Source: Pirellulaceae bacterium (lineage in GTDB: Bacteria > Planctomycetota > Planctomycetia > Pirellulales > Pirellulaceae). From it: a stretch of 32,397 nucleotides of DNA. Below are positions 1 through 8,991 of this stretch, in pieces. The stretch is from NCBI GenBank assembly GCA_022448645.1, contig JAKVBZ010000057.1:1-32397 (forward strand), in the 5' to 3' direction. A model generated the notes under the pieces. That model did not search any database, was not told the DNA's origin, and saw nothing but the letters and a program-made list of their open reading frames with translations. The position numbers and the translations under genes are program-made. The first letter of the stretch is position 1. Each line of letters begins with the position of its first letter.

Positions 1-1266
1 CGATTTCACGGCAGGCGAGATGCAGAGGCGATCACCGAAGCTTGGCCTTACTTGGGGCATTCGGATCGTGCCCTGCGCTATGCTGCACGCGTCGCCATCG
101 AACATCAGTCGGTGGAGCGGTGGCGAGGCCGAGCTTTACAGGAGACTCGCAGCTGGGCAGTCATCCAAGTGGCACTCGCCTTGGCACGCTGTGGAAGTCC
201 AGTAGATCAAACCAAGGTAATCCAGCGACTCAACAATCTGTCCCTAGAGCAAATGGGTGAAGAACAGCTTTTGGCCGCTGTGAGAGCTTATGGCTTGGTC
301 ATGGTGCGGTTGGGTGGACCGACACCGGCTAACAGGATCCTGGCGCGAACCCGACTAAACGGTTTGTTCCCCTCGGAAAGCAAGTTGTTGAACCGGGAAC
401 TGTCCCGCTTGTTCGTGTTCCTGGAAGCTCCCGACATCGTCCAACAGTGTTTCAACTTGCTGCAGAGTGCGCAGACGCAAGCCGACCAGACGTTTTACTT
501 GTCCACCTTGTTGCAATGTCACCATGGTTGGACGCTGGACCAGCGACGCGAATTTTTCCGCTGGTTGAATCTGGCGGACAATACGCATCTAAGTGGGGCG
601 GATGCGTTGGGACGCGCGGAACTTGATGAGCGACGTATTCACTTGTTTCAAGGTTTTCGCGATCAGATGGTGAAGCAGTTGCAGGAAGATGAACGCGACC
701 GATTGAAAGCCGTCATCGAGCAGCGACAGCAGGCTCAACTTCCCGGCAGCGATACGATTCGACGAGCCTTACATAATTGGCAAATGACCGACCTGGTCGG
801 CTTGTTGAATGATGTTAATCAAGGACGGTCTTTTGAAAACGGTAGGTCCGCTTACCAGGCGGCGCAGTGTGCTAAATGTCATCGGTTTGGGGATCAGGGA
901 GGGACGTCGGGTCCTGATCTCACAGCAGTGGGGAAGCGTTTTCAGGCAGTTTACATTTTGGCGGCGCTCGTGGAACCGTCACAAGTGATTCCCGACCGCT
1001 ATCGGACAGAAATCATCGAAACGGTCGACGGTGATATTTACAAAGGTCGAATCATCCATGAGAACGATCAGCAACTGCAGTTGCGTACCGACCCGTTCGC
1101 CCGTCAGTTGGTGGGAATCCCGTTGGCAGATGTTGAAAGTCGGACGCTCTCAAGCGTCTCTGAGATGCCAGCAGGGCTGTTGAACATTCTTACCAAGAAC
1201 GAGATTCTTGATCTGATCGCTTATCTGTATTCAGGCGGGGATCCCAACGATGAAGCTTTTCGGTAG
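1..1266 (+). CDS. PVC-type heme-binding CxxCH protein, C-terminal part (5' end outside window)
   Basis: The frame is open from base 1, so the true start lies to the left and only about 421 C-terminal codons are visible. The first two thirds is alpha-helical, HEAT-like sequence. It is followed by a c-type heme motif CAKCH (codons at 868-882) and then GPDLTAVGKRF, the usual sequence after the heme in the planctomycete/Verrucomicrobia heme-domain family (TIGR02603-like). A beta-rich tail follows, with EIIETVDGDIYKGRI and a SEMPAGLL segment that may supply the axial Met. Family members are large exported proteins with an N-terminal propeller or dehydrogenase-like part, thought to act in periplasmic electron transfer linked to sugar oxidation. 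The exact substrate is unknown. The family call is firm; the role is inferred. Confidence 0.88.
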   Translation, partial: RFHGRRDAEAITEAWPYLGHSDRALRYAARVAIEHQSVERWRGRALQETRSWAVIQVALALARCGSPVDQTKVIQRLNNLSLEQMGEEQLLAAVRAYGLVMVRLGGPTPANRILARTRLNGLFPSESKLLNRELSRLFVFLEAPDIVQQCFNLLQSAQTQADQTFYLSTLLQCHHGWTLDQRREFFRWLNLADNTHLSGADALGRAELDERRIHLFQGFRDQMVKQLQEDERDRLKAVIEQRQQAQLPGSDTIRRALHNWQMTDLVGLLNDVNQGRSFENGRSAYQAAQCAKCHRFGDQGGTSGPDLTAVGKRFQAVYILAALVEPSQVIPDRYRTEIIETVDGDIYKGRIIHENDQQLQLRTDPFARQLVGIPLADVESRTLSSVSEMPAGLLNILTKNEILDLIAYLYSGGDPNDEAFR

Positions 1267-1431
1267 GATGATGAAGTTCACCCGCCCTTGGGAAGGGTTG
1301 GCGCGTCAGCGGTGAAGTAGAAAAGTGACTGCGATCATGTGAACGTCCGCAGGTTTACCAGATACCTTATTTGTTTTGGATATCTACCGTTCCGATTTGT
1401 GATGTACACCGGTGCCAGCCAACGTTTTGCC

Positions 1432-1890
1432 ATGCGATTCTATCTTCTTTGCGTCCACAGCTTGTTTCTCAGTTTTTGCGTTGTCGGGTGCAACCTGTCG
1501 TCTGAGCCTGAGATACCTCTGGAAAAGGTCACGATCGAAATGACAGGCGAAGAGTTTCAATGGCAAAGTCGCTATGCAGGACCCGATGGTGAATTGCAAT
1601 CTCCGGACGATGTGGTGGTAACAAAAGTGATCCACGTCCCGGTAGGTGCAGACGTCGAGATCATTTTACAGAGTCGTGATTACATCTATTCGTTGGAAGT
1701 GCCTCAACACAGTTTGAAAGAAATCGCCGTTCCGGATCTGACGTTCAAGCTGCAATTCAAGCCGGCCCACGTCGGAGAATATGTGCTGCCGGGGGCTCAG
1801 ATGTGTGGTTACACACATCCTGATTTAATGGCGACGTTGATCGTCGACGAGCCAGCGGCTTATCGACGCTGGTGGGCCGAGCAGCAGTGA
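1432..1890 (+). CDS. Cupredoxin-like lipoprotein related to cytochrome c oxidase subunit II, degenerate CuA site
   Basis: I place the start at ATG 1432 because it directly begins a lipoprotein signal: a hydrophobic stretch ending in lipobox VVGC, with Cys20 as the lipidated residue. The frame is open upstream to GTG 1339 (ATG 1402 is also possible), but those starts add an unlikely hydrophilic leader. The 152-residue protein follows the soluble domain of COX2: GEEFQWQSRYAGPDG near residue 40, DYIYSLEVP near 83-91, and AQMCGYTHPDLM near 122-133. Compared with canonical CuA, the first His is Tyr86 and the first Cys is Gly121. Cys125 and His129 remain, and the Met position is Leu132 with Met133 next to it. 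There is no transmembrane helix pair. It is probably an outer-surface or periplasmic cupredoxin, perhaps an electron carrier for the neighbouring heme protein. Whether it binds copper is uncertain. Confidence 0.8.
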   Translation: MRFYLLCVHSLFLSFCVVGCNLSSEPEIPLEKVTIEMTGEEFQWQSRYAGPDGELQSPDDVVVTKVIHVPVGADVEIILQSRDYIYSLEVPQHSLKEIAVPDLTFKLQFKPAHVGEYVLPGAQMCGYTHPDLMATLIVDEPAAYRRWWAEQQ

Positions 1891-2024
1891 GTGGTAGGGT
1901 TGGTGCCCTCTCAGAGGCTCGGTGGTTCTAGTGCTCCGAACGCGCTGGCGCCGGACAGCTTGGCAAAATGCGTTGATGGTACTGCAACAAAAATGCAGCC
2001 AAAGTTGTGCGAAACGATCATCGT

Positions 2025-4322
2025 TTACATAAAGCGAAATCCATATAGGTCTGCGTCTTGAACCATGATGTACAGTCGCACGGTTTTTCCCAGGAGTGAC
2101 TCCAAATTCGCTTCCTTCCAGCGTACATTCTGTTGGATGCAGTCAGTGTGAATGGGATCGCAGTCAAGAATGTGAAAGCCTTTTTCCAAGTGAGTCTGTT
2201 CCCAGCGGTCTTTGACCATGTAATGCGGCAACGTGGCAGCGAATTTCCAGGCGCCCGTTTTATGTGGAATCACGCGGTCGATGCCGATTCCCACACGGAC
2301 TTCGCCATGGCTTCCGTCAACGTTCAGCTGAAGCGTTTGTCCTGTCACCTTGATAGGTTTGGTAATTAGAATCTGTTTATCGTTGCCAGCACGCAAGCTT
2401 ACATAACGGTTGTGTTTCTGCGTGTACAGCGCGCCTTGGAAAATCGGTGACCTGCGCCCATAGCCTCCGGCACTCATGCCGTGATCGCCGTTAACGACAG
2501 ACGCATAAAACCAATCTTCGTCCCCTACGTGGAGCGGTGGGCAGTCCAAACGTACCTGGCGATCGTAGCTGTTGATTTCTGTGCCGTACGGAATCCATGG
2601 TTGGCGACTTACGGAACGATCCCAAGTTTTCCCGCCGTTACGACTGGTAACCAATCGCACTTCCATTTTTCCCAAGGCGACCGACTTGCCGATGAGTCCT
2701 TCTTCCGTTGTGTGGCGGCGATGCCCATCCTGATACAGTTCTGGATTGTGATGTGTCCGGTCGCCGTGAAACCAAAATCCCATACCCAATACGATCCCTT
2801 CGAGATGCAATCCCATCAAACCGTACACCTCGGCGAAATAACGTGGGTCGGTGGAATCCTGGAGGTCCGGGTAAAGAAAGTGGTCAAGGTGCCATTGTTT
2901 TAGGTTGGGCGAAGCGTATCTTCCTGCACAACGTACAGGTGGATGATTCGGAGCTTGTCGCAAGGCGACCCATTCTTCTGCCATGTCATCCCAGTACTCG
3001 AGTGCGTTGTAATGAGACGGTTTGTAGCCTCCTGAATCGGTGATCTTGTCACGCCAATTGGGGTCGTTGATGAAGTCCGGCAATTCACTGCAGAATCCGA
3101 TTCGCTGATTGACACGGAAATCCAACCCGATCGCATAGCGTTTCTTGGGATCGCGAACGTTTCCAAATTTAAACAGGTCACGTGGATGGCCACAGGGAAG
3201 AATGTTGTTCTCTTTACTCATAGGCCCTGTGCCGAGGCCTAGCGGATAGTTCTCCAGTGGCAAAAGTTGGGTTGGGCCGTCCACCATATTGAGTACAGGT
3301 TTTTTCCAGTGAATGCCGTCATCACTGATTGCATATGCGATTTGATTCTTGGATCCGCCACCCTTACGCCAATACAAGGCTTGATAGTAGCATTCGTAAC
3401 CGCCACCTTGACGTTCTCCTACATACCAAGGTGTGACTCCGAAAGATTCCCAGGGTTTTTCTGGTTTCAGGACCACACCTTGGGGAGTCGGATGGTGAAC
3501 AATTCGCTGAAAGCCGGTGCTGCGTGTGATGATGTGATCGTCCAGGAATAGTTGCCAATGCGGTTCGTCTGCATGTGGCACTTGATGTGAGTTCACTTGG
3601 ACTGAATCGGAATTTGCTGGTTTCTCTTCAGGGCCAGCTACAATAAGTACTTCGGCCAGTCCCAGTTGAGCGTCTCCGTAATTCGACATGTTGGCAAGTC
3701 GCAGATAGCGACTGCGCGTGCCGGGACGAAATGAATAGACAACATCTGGTGTCCTGGCTTGCGTGCGACCGATGTTGGGGAAATCAGCTGTGTGATGGTT
3801 CACGTCGTAGGTGACTTTGCCCAATTGATCCGCAGCAGTTGTTTGGGTGGAGGTCTGAATGGTTGCCTGTTTTACTCGGCGTCCAATTTCCGGTGCGTCG
3901 TTCCAGTTCCAGATCCATAGCTGGCCCAGATCTGTCTCTTCCGGTAACTCGAATTCCACCCACGCATCAGTGACATCTCCGTTGGCTGACATCCACATGC
4001 CTTTCGGCTTGGAATGTTTTGGTGACTCGGACGCGTAGGATTCGTGACCAGGGTATTGTGTGCCGGAGTGTTGGGACGTGACGCAGCCGACAATTCGGTT
4101 ATGAAAACCCAATAACCCGTAGGGGGCGTTGCTGCCTGTAGCTGAATTGTAGTGAGCGGCACCTAGACGCAGTGTGTCTACGTGCCACAATGAATCAAGA
4201 TCGTTCGAGACGGAATTTGACGACGCCGATACTCGCACCGGAACGACGATTTCAGTCGCAAGCAGTCCAGTGTGAGTCGTAAGGGAAAGAATAAGTAGTA
4301 AGGAAACTGCGATTCGAATCAT
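2025..4322 (-). CDS. Secreted discoidin-like plus GH32/43-like five-bladed beta-propeller protein
   Basis: This 765-residue protein begins with a Sec signal peptide (hydrophobic residues 3-22, cleavage likely after the Ala of LLA). Residues about 30-230 look like an F5/8 type C (discoidin) carbohydrate-binding fold, with WVEFELPEETDLGQLWIWN and SRYLRLANMSNYGDAQLG. From about residue 255 the protein resembles the planctomycete GH32/GH43-like propeller family: WQLFLDDHII, HHPTPQGVVLKPEKPWE, then AYAISDDGIHWKKP. A beta-sandwich tail ends LYGFRFM. The gene at 19722-21380 is a paralogue, sharing LFLDD, HPTP..LK..RPWE, S-x-DGIHW and the C-terminal tail. Members are presumed extracellular glycan-acting enzymes, but I cannot assign catalytic acids. 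It stands alone, convergent with the upstream lipoprotein gene and divergent from the dioxygenase gene. Confidence 0.82.
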   Translation of the reverse strand: MIRIAVSLLLILSLTTHTGLLATEIVVPVRVSASSNSVSNDLDSLWHVDTLRLGAAHYNSATGSNAPYGLLGFHNRIVGCVTSQHSGTQYPGHESYASESPKHSKPKGMWMSANGDVTDAWVEFELPEETDLGQLWIWNWNDAPEIGRRVKQATIQTSTQTTAADQLGKVTYDVNHHTADFPNIGRTQARTPDVVYSFRPGTRSRYLRLANMSNYGDAQLGLAEVLIVAGPEEKPANSDSVQVNSHQVPHADEPHWQLFLDDHIITRSTGFQRIVHHPTPQGVVLKPEKPWESFGVTPWYVGERQGGGYECYYQALYWRKGGGSKNQIAYAISDDGIHWKKPVLNMVDGPTQLLPLENYPLGLGTGPMSKENNILPCGHPRDLFKFGNVRDPKKRYAIGLDFRVNQRIGFCSELPDFINDPNWRDKITDSGGYKPSHYNALEYWDDMAEEWVALRQAPNHPPVRCAGRYASPNLKQWHLDHFLYPDLQDSTDPRYFAEVYGLMGLHLEGIVLGMGFWFHGDRTHHNPELYQDGHRRHTTEEGLIGKSVALGKMEVRLVTSRNGGKTWDRSVSRQPWIPYGTEINSYDRQVRLDCPPLHVGDEDWFYASVVNGDHGMSAGGYGRRSPIFQGALYTQKHNRYVSLRAGNDKQILITKPIKVTGQTLQLNVDGSHGEVRVGIGIDRVIPHKTGAWKFAATLPHYMVKDRWEQTHLEKGFHILDCDPIHTDCIQQNVRWKEANLESLLGKTVRLYIMVQDADLYGFRFM

Positions 4323-4698
4323 GGTAGTCTTTCGATAGCTATGGCAAATTATGGCAGGCTTCTAGTTCAATCATTCTACTTAGTAAGTGGGTGGTTTAAC
4401 TAGTGTTGTTGGTCGTACAGGAGGGTAGAATGCGGTTAATTTCTTGTCCATGGTGTGGTCATGGACTGTGATTTCTCTGGAATATGTCCGGTAGATTTCA
4501 TTCCTGGGAAGGGTAATGCCCTAAGGTTCTCGGTGCGAGTGTGTTCTGCCGAGAATCTTTTCTGCGCTCAAGGTTTCGGCGGCAGCTGGGCGGCAAGCAA
4601 TGATGTTGCCAAGGTGTCACTTGGCTGATCCAAGGACAGCAACTAAAATAATAAACTTCGTTGAAACAACACTGTGTACTTTTGGCAGACCCACGTCT
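4323..4698. other. Divergent intergenic region, 376 bp, regulatory
   Basis: No gene is visible here. The stretch separates the minus-strand propeller gene from the plus-strand dioxygenase and must hold the promoters of both. A plausible plus-strand promoter lies at 4621-4649 (listed separately). No clear minus-strand promoter pair was recognised. Confidence 0.5.
4621..4649 (+). promoter_or_regulatory. Candidate sigma70-type promoter for the dioxygenase gene
   Basis: TTGGCT (4621-4626), a 17-base spacer and TAAAAT (4644-4649) match 4/6 and 5/6 of the bacterial -35 and -10 consensus. It sits 50 bases before ATG 4699. If real, it rules out the in-frame upstream ATG at 4600 as the translation start, because that codon would lie before the promoter. 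Confidence 0.35.
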
Positions 4699-5568
4699 AT
4701 GAGCCTTACCAAAGATCAAGTCGGCGACTATCGGCAAAATGGGTATATTGTACTCGATTCTTTTTTTGACGAACTGACGATTCAGGAAGTCGATCAAGTC
4801 ATCGAACAGATTACTCACGACGCGGTGACCAGCGGAAATACTGCGGGTGTGATGGAGTTGGAACCGCAGTCCGATGGCGATGTGCCTAGGCCGCGTCGGA
4901 TCTTGGAGCCGTTTCAGCAGCACGAGTGTTTCCGACGATTGGTCACTAGTGACAAGTTGTTGGATAGTGTGGCATCCCTTCTGGGCCCCAATTTGGTGCT
5001 TCACATTAGTAAGCTGAATTTTAAACCCGCGCGTGTCGGATCAGTTGTCGAGTGGCATCAGGATTTGGCCTATTACCCGCATACGAACGACGACCTGGTG
5101 ACGGTACTGGTTTATTTTGATGATGCTACCGAAGAGAATGGTTGCCTGCGAGTGATGCCTCGACAACATGACCACTATTTTGATCATCATCTACAGGATG
5201 GTCGCTTTGCGGGCATGATCACAGAAGACATCGAGGATGGCCGTTTTGGATCAGCTGTTCCTTTAGCTGCGCCTAGTGGCAGTGTGATTATGATGCATCC
5301 CATGACGCCACATTCCAGTCTTCCGAATCGTTCGGATAACTCGCGCAGGACACTTATTGTCAGCTTTCGAGCTAGCGACGCTGTGCCGCTCTTTTATAAC
5401 GACCGTGTCGTAAAGGCAGAGAAAACGGCGTGTCTTGTCCGTGGCAAGCCGGCGAAGTTCGCTCGGTTCGGGGGCCCTGCGCCCATGTTGCCGCAATTCG
5501 AAGACTCGCAGGATTTCAAGTCGCTCTACACCTTGCAAGATGAAGCGAAATTCCAGGGTACTTCTTAG
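4699..5568 (+). CDS. Phytanoyl-CoA dioxygenase (PhyH) family Fe(II)/2-oxoglutarate oxygenase
   Basis: The start at ATG 4699 gives MSLTKDQVGDYRQNGYIVLD, the usual PhyH opening in which the protein is lined up with 'x-F-x-x-x-G-Y/F-x-V-x-x'. The open frame to ATG 4600 adds a Cys/basic leader without homology. The 289-residue protein shows the iron-binding HxD pair at His120 and Asp122 (VEWHQDLAYYP). The distal His is probably His205 (MTPHSSLPNRS), and the 2-oxoglutarate-binding Arg is at 216 or 217 (NSRRTLIVSFRA). No signal peptide is seen, so it is cytoplasmic. The family hydroxylates varied small molecules and lipids, and planctomycetes carry many copies with unknown substrates. The MFS transporter gene follows on the same strand, 266 bases downstream. 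Confidence 0.88.
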   Translation: MSLTKDQVGDYRQNGYIVLDSFFDELTIQEVDQVIEQITHDAVTSGNTAGVMELEPQSDGDVPRPRRILEPFQQHECFRRLVTSDKLLDSVASLLGPNLVLHISKLNFKPARVGSVVEWHQDLAYYPHTNDDLVTVLVYFDDATEENGCLRVMPRQHDHYFDHHLQDGRFAGMITEDIEDGRFGSAVPLAAPSGSVIMMHPMTPHSSLPNRSDNSRRTLIVSFRASDAVPLFYNDRVVKAEKTACLVRGKPAKFARFGGPAPMLPQFEDSQDFKSLYTLQDEAKFQGTS

Positions 5569-5781
5569 GTCTGGGCGCCGTAATACCTTGAAGTTGTATA
5601 CAACGTTCCTCGCGGCGCTAGCGTTGTTCCCGCGTTGCTCATTTCAGGGCTAAGCTGGTGTCGTCCACAGTCATAAAATGGCAGCTGTCTCCAGTTCAGT
5701 CAGTGTAGATCAAATCTTTGCTGTCCTGACCTGGAAGCCTTCGGTAGAGTAGCGTTGAGTCGCAGTAAAATCCAACTTGGG

Positions 5782-5787
5782 TATAAT
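5782..5787 (+). promoter_or_regulatory. Perfect -10 hexamer TATAAT before the MFS gene
   Basis: TATAAT lies 48 bases before ATG 5835. The best -35-like hexamer (TTGAGT, 5755-5760) is 21 bases away, which is too far for a standard promoter. This is a weak call resting on the -10 match and position only. Confidence 0.25.
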
Positions 5788-5834
5788 GCCGAGGTTGAGG
5801 GTGGAATCATTTCCTGGAATTGGCGGTCTCTTAT

Positions 5835-7097
5835 ATGCGACGCGTGATCACCATGTTCAGCCTCATTTTTGCCGGTGAGGCTATTTTTACACTGCCTTTT
5901 CATATCACACGCTATTTTCGGCCAACCTATGTCGATGTGCTCGGCGTCACGCAAACTCAAATAGGTATCCTGGGTTCGACTTATGGTGTGGTCGCCATGA
6001 TTTCGTACCTGTTTGGTGGTGTACTGGCGGACCGGTTTTCTGCACGTAAATTGCTCGCTTTTTCGTTGGTGATCACAGGTGCGACCGGTTTCTATGTGGC
6101 AACCATACCTTCCTTTGCCGCTTTGCAAGTCGTTTACGGATTCTGGGGTGCATCGACCATCCTGCCGTTTTGGGCATCTTTGATTCGCGCCACGAGGGAT
6201 TGGGGAGGCGAATCTCAGCAGGGACGAGCATTTGGTATTTTGGACGGCGGACGTGGTTTGTTGGCCGCCGTTTTGGCCACGGTCGTTTTTGTGTTTTTTG
6301 CGATGATCCTTCCGGCGGACGACGCAGTGACCACGCCGGATCAAAAACTGATTGCGATCCGGACGACGATTTACATCTACACTGGCTCGTGTTTTGCTGC
6401 TGCGGTTTTGGTCTGGCTTTTTGTCCCTGAAACAACAGCTCAACGCAAAACAAAGGAAAGTAACAAACGCGGTGTCCTGACCAATCTCACAAAGGTGCTC
6501 AGGATGCCTGTCATTTGGTTGCACGCTGGCGTGATTGTTGCAGCCTATTCCGCGTTCAAGGGGATGGACTTTTACGGTCAATTCACTAGCGACGTGTGGA
6601 ACTGGTCAGACGTAAGTAGTGCTAGACTCACAACGATGAGCACTTGGATCCGACCACTAGCGGCCATTGGTGCCGGTTTCTTGGCGGACCGATTCACAAG
6701 TTCACGAATGATCACCGTCAGCTTTGTGTTAGCCGGGGTCGTTTACATTGGATTCGTTGTGATGGAACCTGGAACCGGTGCGGTGGTATGGCTACTGTGG
6801 GCAAACATCCTGGTAGGATGTCTTGGTATCTTTGCGCTGCGTGGAGTCTATTTTGCTTTGCTCGAAGAAGCTCGCATTCCACGGGAGTTTACCGGTACGG
6901 CCGTCGGTGTAGTGTCGTTCATCGGGTACACGCCCGAAATCTTCATTCCTATTGTGGGCGGCAAGTTGATTGACCATTGGCAATCAGGCCCTATGGGTTA
7001 CAACGTGCTTTTTGGCATTTTCGCGGTGTGTGCCTTACTGGGCATCGTCGCAAATGGGTGGATGTCGTTCTTTTATATTGAGTCAGAGCCTTCATAG
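5835..7097 (+). CDS. Major facilitator superfamily (MFS) transporter
   Basis: This 420-residue membrane protein has about 12 hydrophobic segments in a 6+6 pattern with a basic cytoplasmic loop between the halves (TAQRKTKESNKRG, near residue 205). The loop between helices 2 and 3 reads GGVLADRFSARKLL, the MFS signature motif (G-x-x-x-D-R-x-x-R-R/K). A second copy, GFLADRFTSSRM, occurs in the C-terminal half. ATG 5835 is preferred. TTG 5820 is also open and an in-frame stop lies at 5796. The substrate is not predictable: the sequence resembles organic-acid or sugar-phosphate-type carriers but has no diagnostic motif. It lies downstream of the dioxygenase gene on the same strand and is convergent with the C45 hydrolase gene. 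Confidence 0.88.
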   Translation: MRRVITMFSLIFAGEAIFTLPFHITRYFRPTYVDVLGVTQTQIGILGSTYGVVAMISYLFGGVLADRFSARKLLAFSLVITGATGFYVATIPSFAALQVVYGFWGASTILPFWASLIRATRDWGGESQQGRAFGILDGGRGLLAAVLATVVFVFFAMILPADDAVTTPDQKLIAIRTTIYIYTGSCFAAAVLVWLFVPETTAQRKTKESNKRGVLTNLTKVLRMPVIWLHAGVIVAAYSAFKGMDFYGQFTSDVWNWSDVSSARLTTMSTWIRPLAAIGAGFLADRFTSSRMITVSFVLAGVVYIGFVVMEPGTGAVVWLLWANILVGCLGIFALRGVYFALLEEARIPREFTGTAVGVVSFIGYTPEIFIPIVGGKLIDHWQSGPMGYNVLFGIFAVCALLGIVANGWMSFFYIESEPS

Positions 7098-7139
7098 ACT
7101 GTGTTGAGGGTGTGAATTGGCTCTGACGAAATTTGCTCG

Positions 7140-8222
7140 CTAACTCAAAGAGAACTCCTGCATTTGTCCTTGGCATGGGGGACCGAGCATCGCATACAGA
7201 CAACGATGTTTGGGGTCGGAAACCACGAACGCGCAGCTTCGTGCGTCTTCGTCTGTTCCGTGCCGGCAAATGCAAAGTTCGTTTCCGCCGTCATGATCGG
7301 CAAGTAATTGTTGCAAACGATCAGGCGTAAGATGACCGTTCGAATCGCTCCGGAAACGTTGGCGAAGACGCTCTAGTCGGTAGTCAGTCGAAGCACGATC
7401 CATATCGGGATCTTCGAGTGGTCGGAGTCGTTCGGACAAATAGTGGTTTGTATGGACGTATCGAGGTTCCGACAATCTATCGACTTCAAATTGTGTGGCG
7501 GTTGCTTCGACATTGACGCGGTTTCCATGTTCGTCGGCCAGGATGTAGTTATGGCCCGAAGCGCGGTGCGCCTCCGTGATAGATTGAACTGCGGCATCGA
7601 GATCGGTTTGAGCTAAGGCTCGGTGAAGCAGCGCCAAATAGATCGCGCCGGGGCGTGCATCTATGGGACGCAGGTTGTTATTGCCGACTGCAATGCCGGC
7701 GCTGTTGATGCCTACTAATGTCAAACAGCCCGCAGTGGACAAGGTAATGCTCTCCGGTCCGTCATTCGGTCGACGATGAAATACAGTGATGAACATTTCG
7801 GCGCTGGCGTGCATGTCCCACGTCTGGCCTATGTAGGCCGCTTCATTTTCGGTTTCGGTGTGGCCGACAGCAAATACGGTGCAACCGTGAACTTCTTCCC
7901 GCCCGATTCGCCAGAGCACATCCTGAAAATCGGTGAGTGCGTTGGCAAAGAAGACTCCTTCTAGCGAGATTTCGGCACCGTCAGCAATTCCTTGCCATTC
8001 CTGCACCGCTTCCGGGAAGTATTGTTCATGACAGGAGAGATGTTCGTGAGCTAGTTTCCGGCAACGTTCTTCGGATACCGTAGCACCCGCAGTTTTTGCT
8101 CTCAACAAAGCTAATCGCAGTCGCTTTTGAGATAGCGAACGTACTTGATCCTTTAACTGTTGTCCATGCTGTCGTCCCATTTCATATGGAGTCCCAGCAA
8201 GTTCTATGAGTTTTAACATCAT
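7140..8222 (-). CDS. C45 family autoproteolytic NTN hydrolase (isopenicillin N acyltransferase-like)
   Basis: The 360-residue protein starts LKLIELAGTPYEMGRQHGQQLK, the family's typical N-terminal segment with the G-x-x-x-G-x-x-H/Q element. The key feature is HGCTVFAVG at residues 112-119. The Gly113-Cys114 bond is the expected self-cleavage point, exposing Cys114 as the N-terminal nucleophile. GQTWDMH, STAGCLTLVGINSAGIAVGNNNL, GHNYILADEHGNRVNVEATA and VHTNHYL are family-conserved stretches. Known relatives cleave or transfer amide-linked acyl groups (penicillin acyltransferase, acid ceramidase-type and related amidases). No signal peptide is evident. It lies 4 bases after the broken isomerase gene, so the two are surely co-transcribed. 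The natural substrate is unknown, though an acyl-amide is expected. Confidence 0.88.
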   Translation of the reverse strand: MMLKLIELAGTPYEMGRQHGQQLKDQVRSLSQKRLRLALLRAKTAGATVSEERCRKLAHEHLSCHEQYFPEAVQEWQGIADGAEISLEGVFFANALTDFQDVLWRIGREEVHGCTVFAVGHTETENEAAYIGQTWDMHASAEMFITVFHRRPNDGPESITLSTAGCLTLVGINSAGIAVGNNNLRPIDARPGAIYLALLHRALAQTDLDAAVQSITEAHRASGHNYILADEHGNRVNVEATATQFEVDRLSEPRYVHTNHYLSERLRPLEDPDMDRASTDYRLERLRQRFRSDSNGHLTPDRLQQLLADHDGGNELCICRHGTDEDARSCAFVVSDPKHRCLYAMLGPPCQGQMQEFSLS

Positions 8223-8226
8223 GGCA

Positions 8227-8830
8227 TCACATGTTTTCTAATATTCCAGCCAGGTGGTTGTACGCTGGCCCAATGTATTGTGGAAGATTCTCCGTGTTTT
8301 CGACTTCCATCTCGACGGCCAACGGACCAGCATAATCGACCTCTCGCAGGACACCTAGGATGCTGGCCAGATCGATTTCGCCTTGGCCGATGTCCACCAA
8401 CTGAGTTCCTATGTGATCTTTGATGTGGACGTTATAGATTCTGTCTGGAAAACGGCGAATGAATGCTTCGGTGTCCACTTGTGCCGCGTGAAAGTGCCCG
8501 GTATCCACAGTGATGCCCAGTCGAGGAACAATCGAATTGAACTGCTACGGCAGCTGCCATGGCAACATGTTTGGCACCCAGTGCAGCCTGCTCAGAGGTT
8601 TCGGTGGGAATGGGAGGCGACCAGACTTCTGTCAAACTCTCCAAACCTACGGAGGCCATGTGTTGTTTGACTTTGTCGACATCTAGCCACTGCATCAATC
8701 CGGGAAACATGGTAAATGGGCCACCAATTCCCCAGTGTCGAAACCCAACGGCGGGTGCCAAGCGGAAGGTTTCTTCGATTTCATCTCGTTCCGTTACCCG
8801 TAGAGCACAGGTTGTACAAGATAGATACAT
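8227..8830 (-). pseudogene. Sugar phosphate isomerase/epimerase (xylose isomerase-like TIM barrel), internally deleted and frameshifted
   Basis: Two minus-strand reading frames together make a shortened barrel protein. The first, from ATG 8830, carries YLSCTTCALRV, GFRHWGIGGPFTMFPG, GLESLTEVWSPP and GAKHVAMAAAV (early strands of the barrel). It loses register around 8525-8560 and runs on as nonsense. The second frame picks up there as IVPRLGITVDTGHF, then IYNVHIKDHIGTQLVDIGQGEIDL and GPLAVEMEVEN, the metal-binding C-terminal half, ending at 8227. Family members are about 270-290 residues, and both parts sum to about 200. The strand carrying the LxLENH-type segment, normally between these blocks, is missing. 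This looks like a deletion of roughly 60-80 codons that also shifted the frame. It could be a true pseudogene or an assembly error. Confidence 0.75.
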
Positions 8831-8991
8831 GATTTACCGTGCGACCTAGATGACGTCATGAGTAGAACCGAGGCGCTGCGAATGTAGCATATTGTGGTGC
8901 GCGCTGACAGTAGCTGGGCGGTAAATGGAATTCAAGATAAACCATTTCCGGGCGCGCTCTGGCTGGTGTTGTGGAAACCGTGTCTGTCACA

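Noticed and set aside
5700..6581. 293-codon minus-strand frame opposite the MFS gene
   Set aside because: Composition is Arg/Gln/His-rich with no domain. The plus-strand MFS reading with its signature motifs is clearly the real gene.
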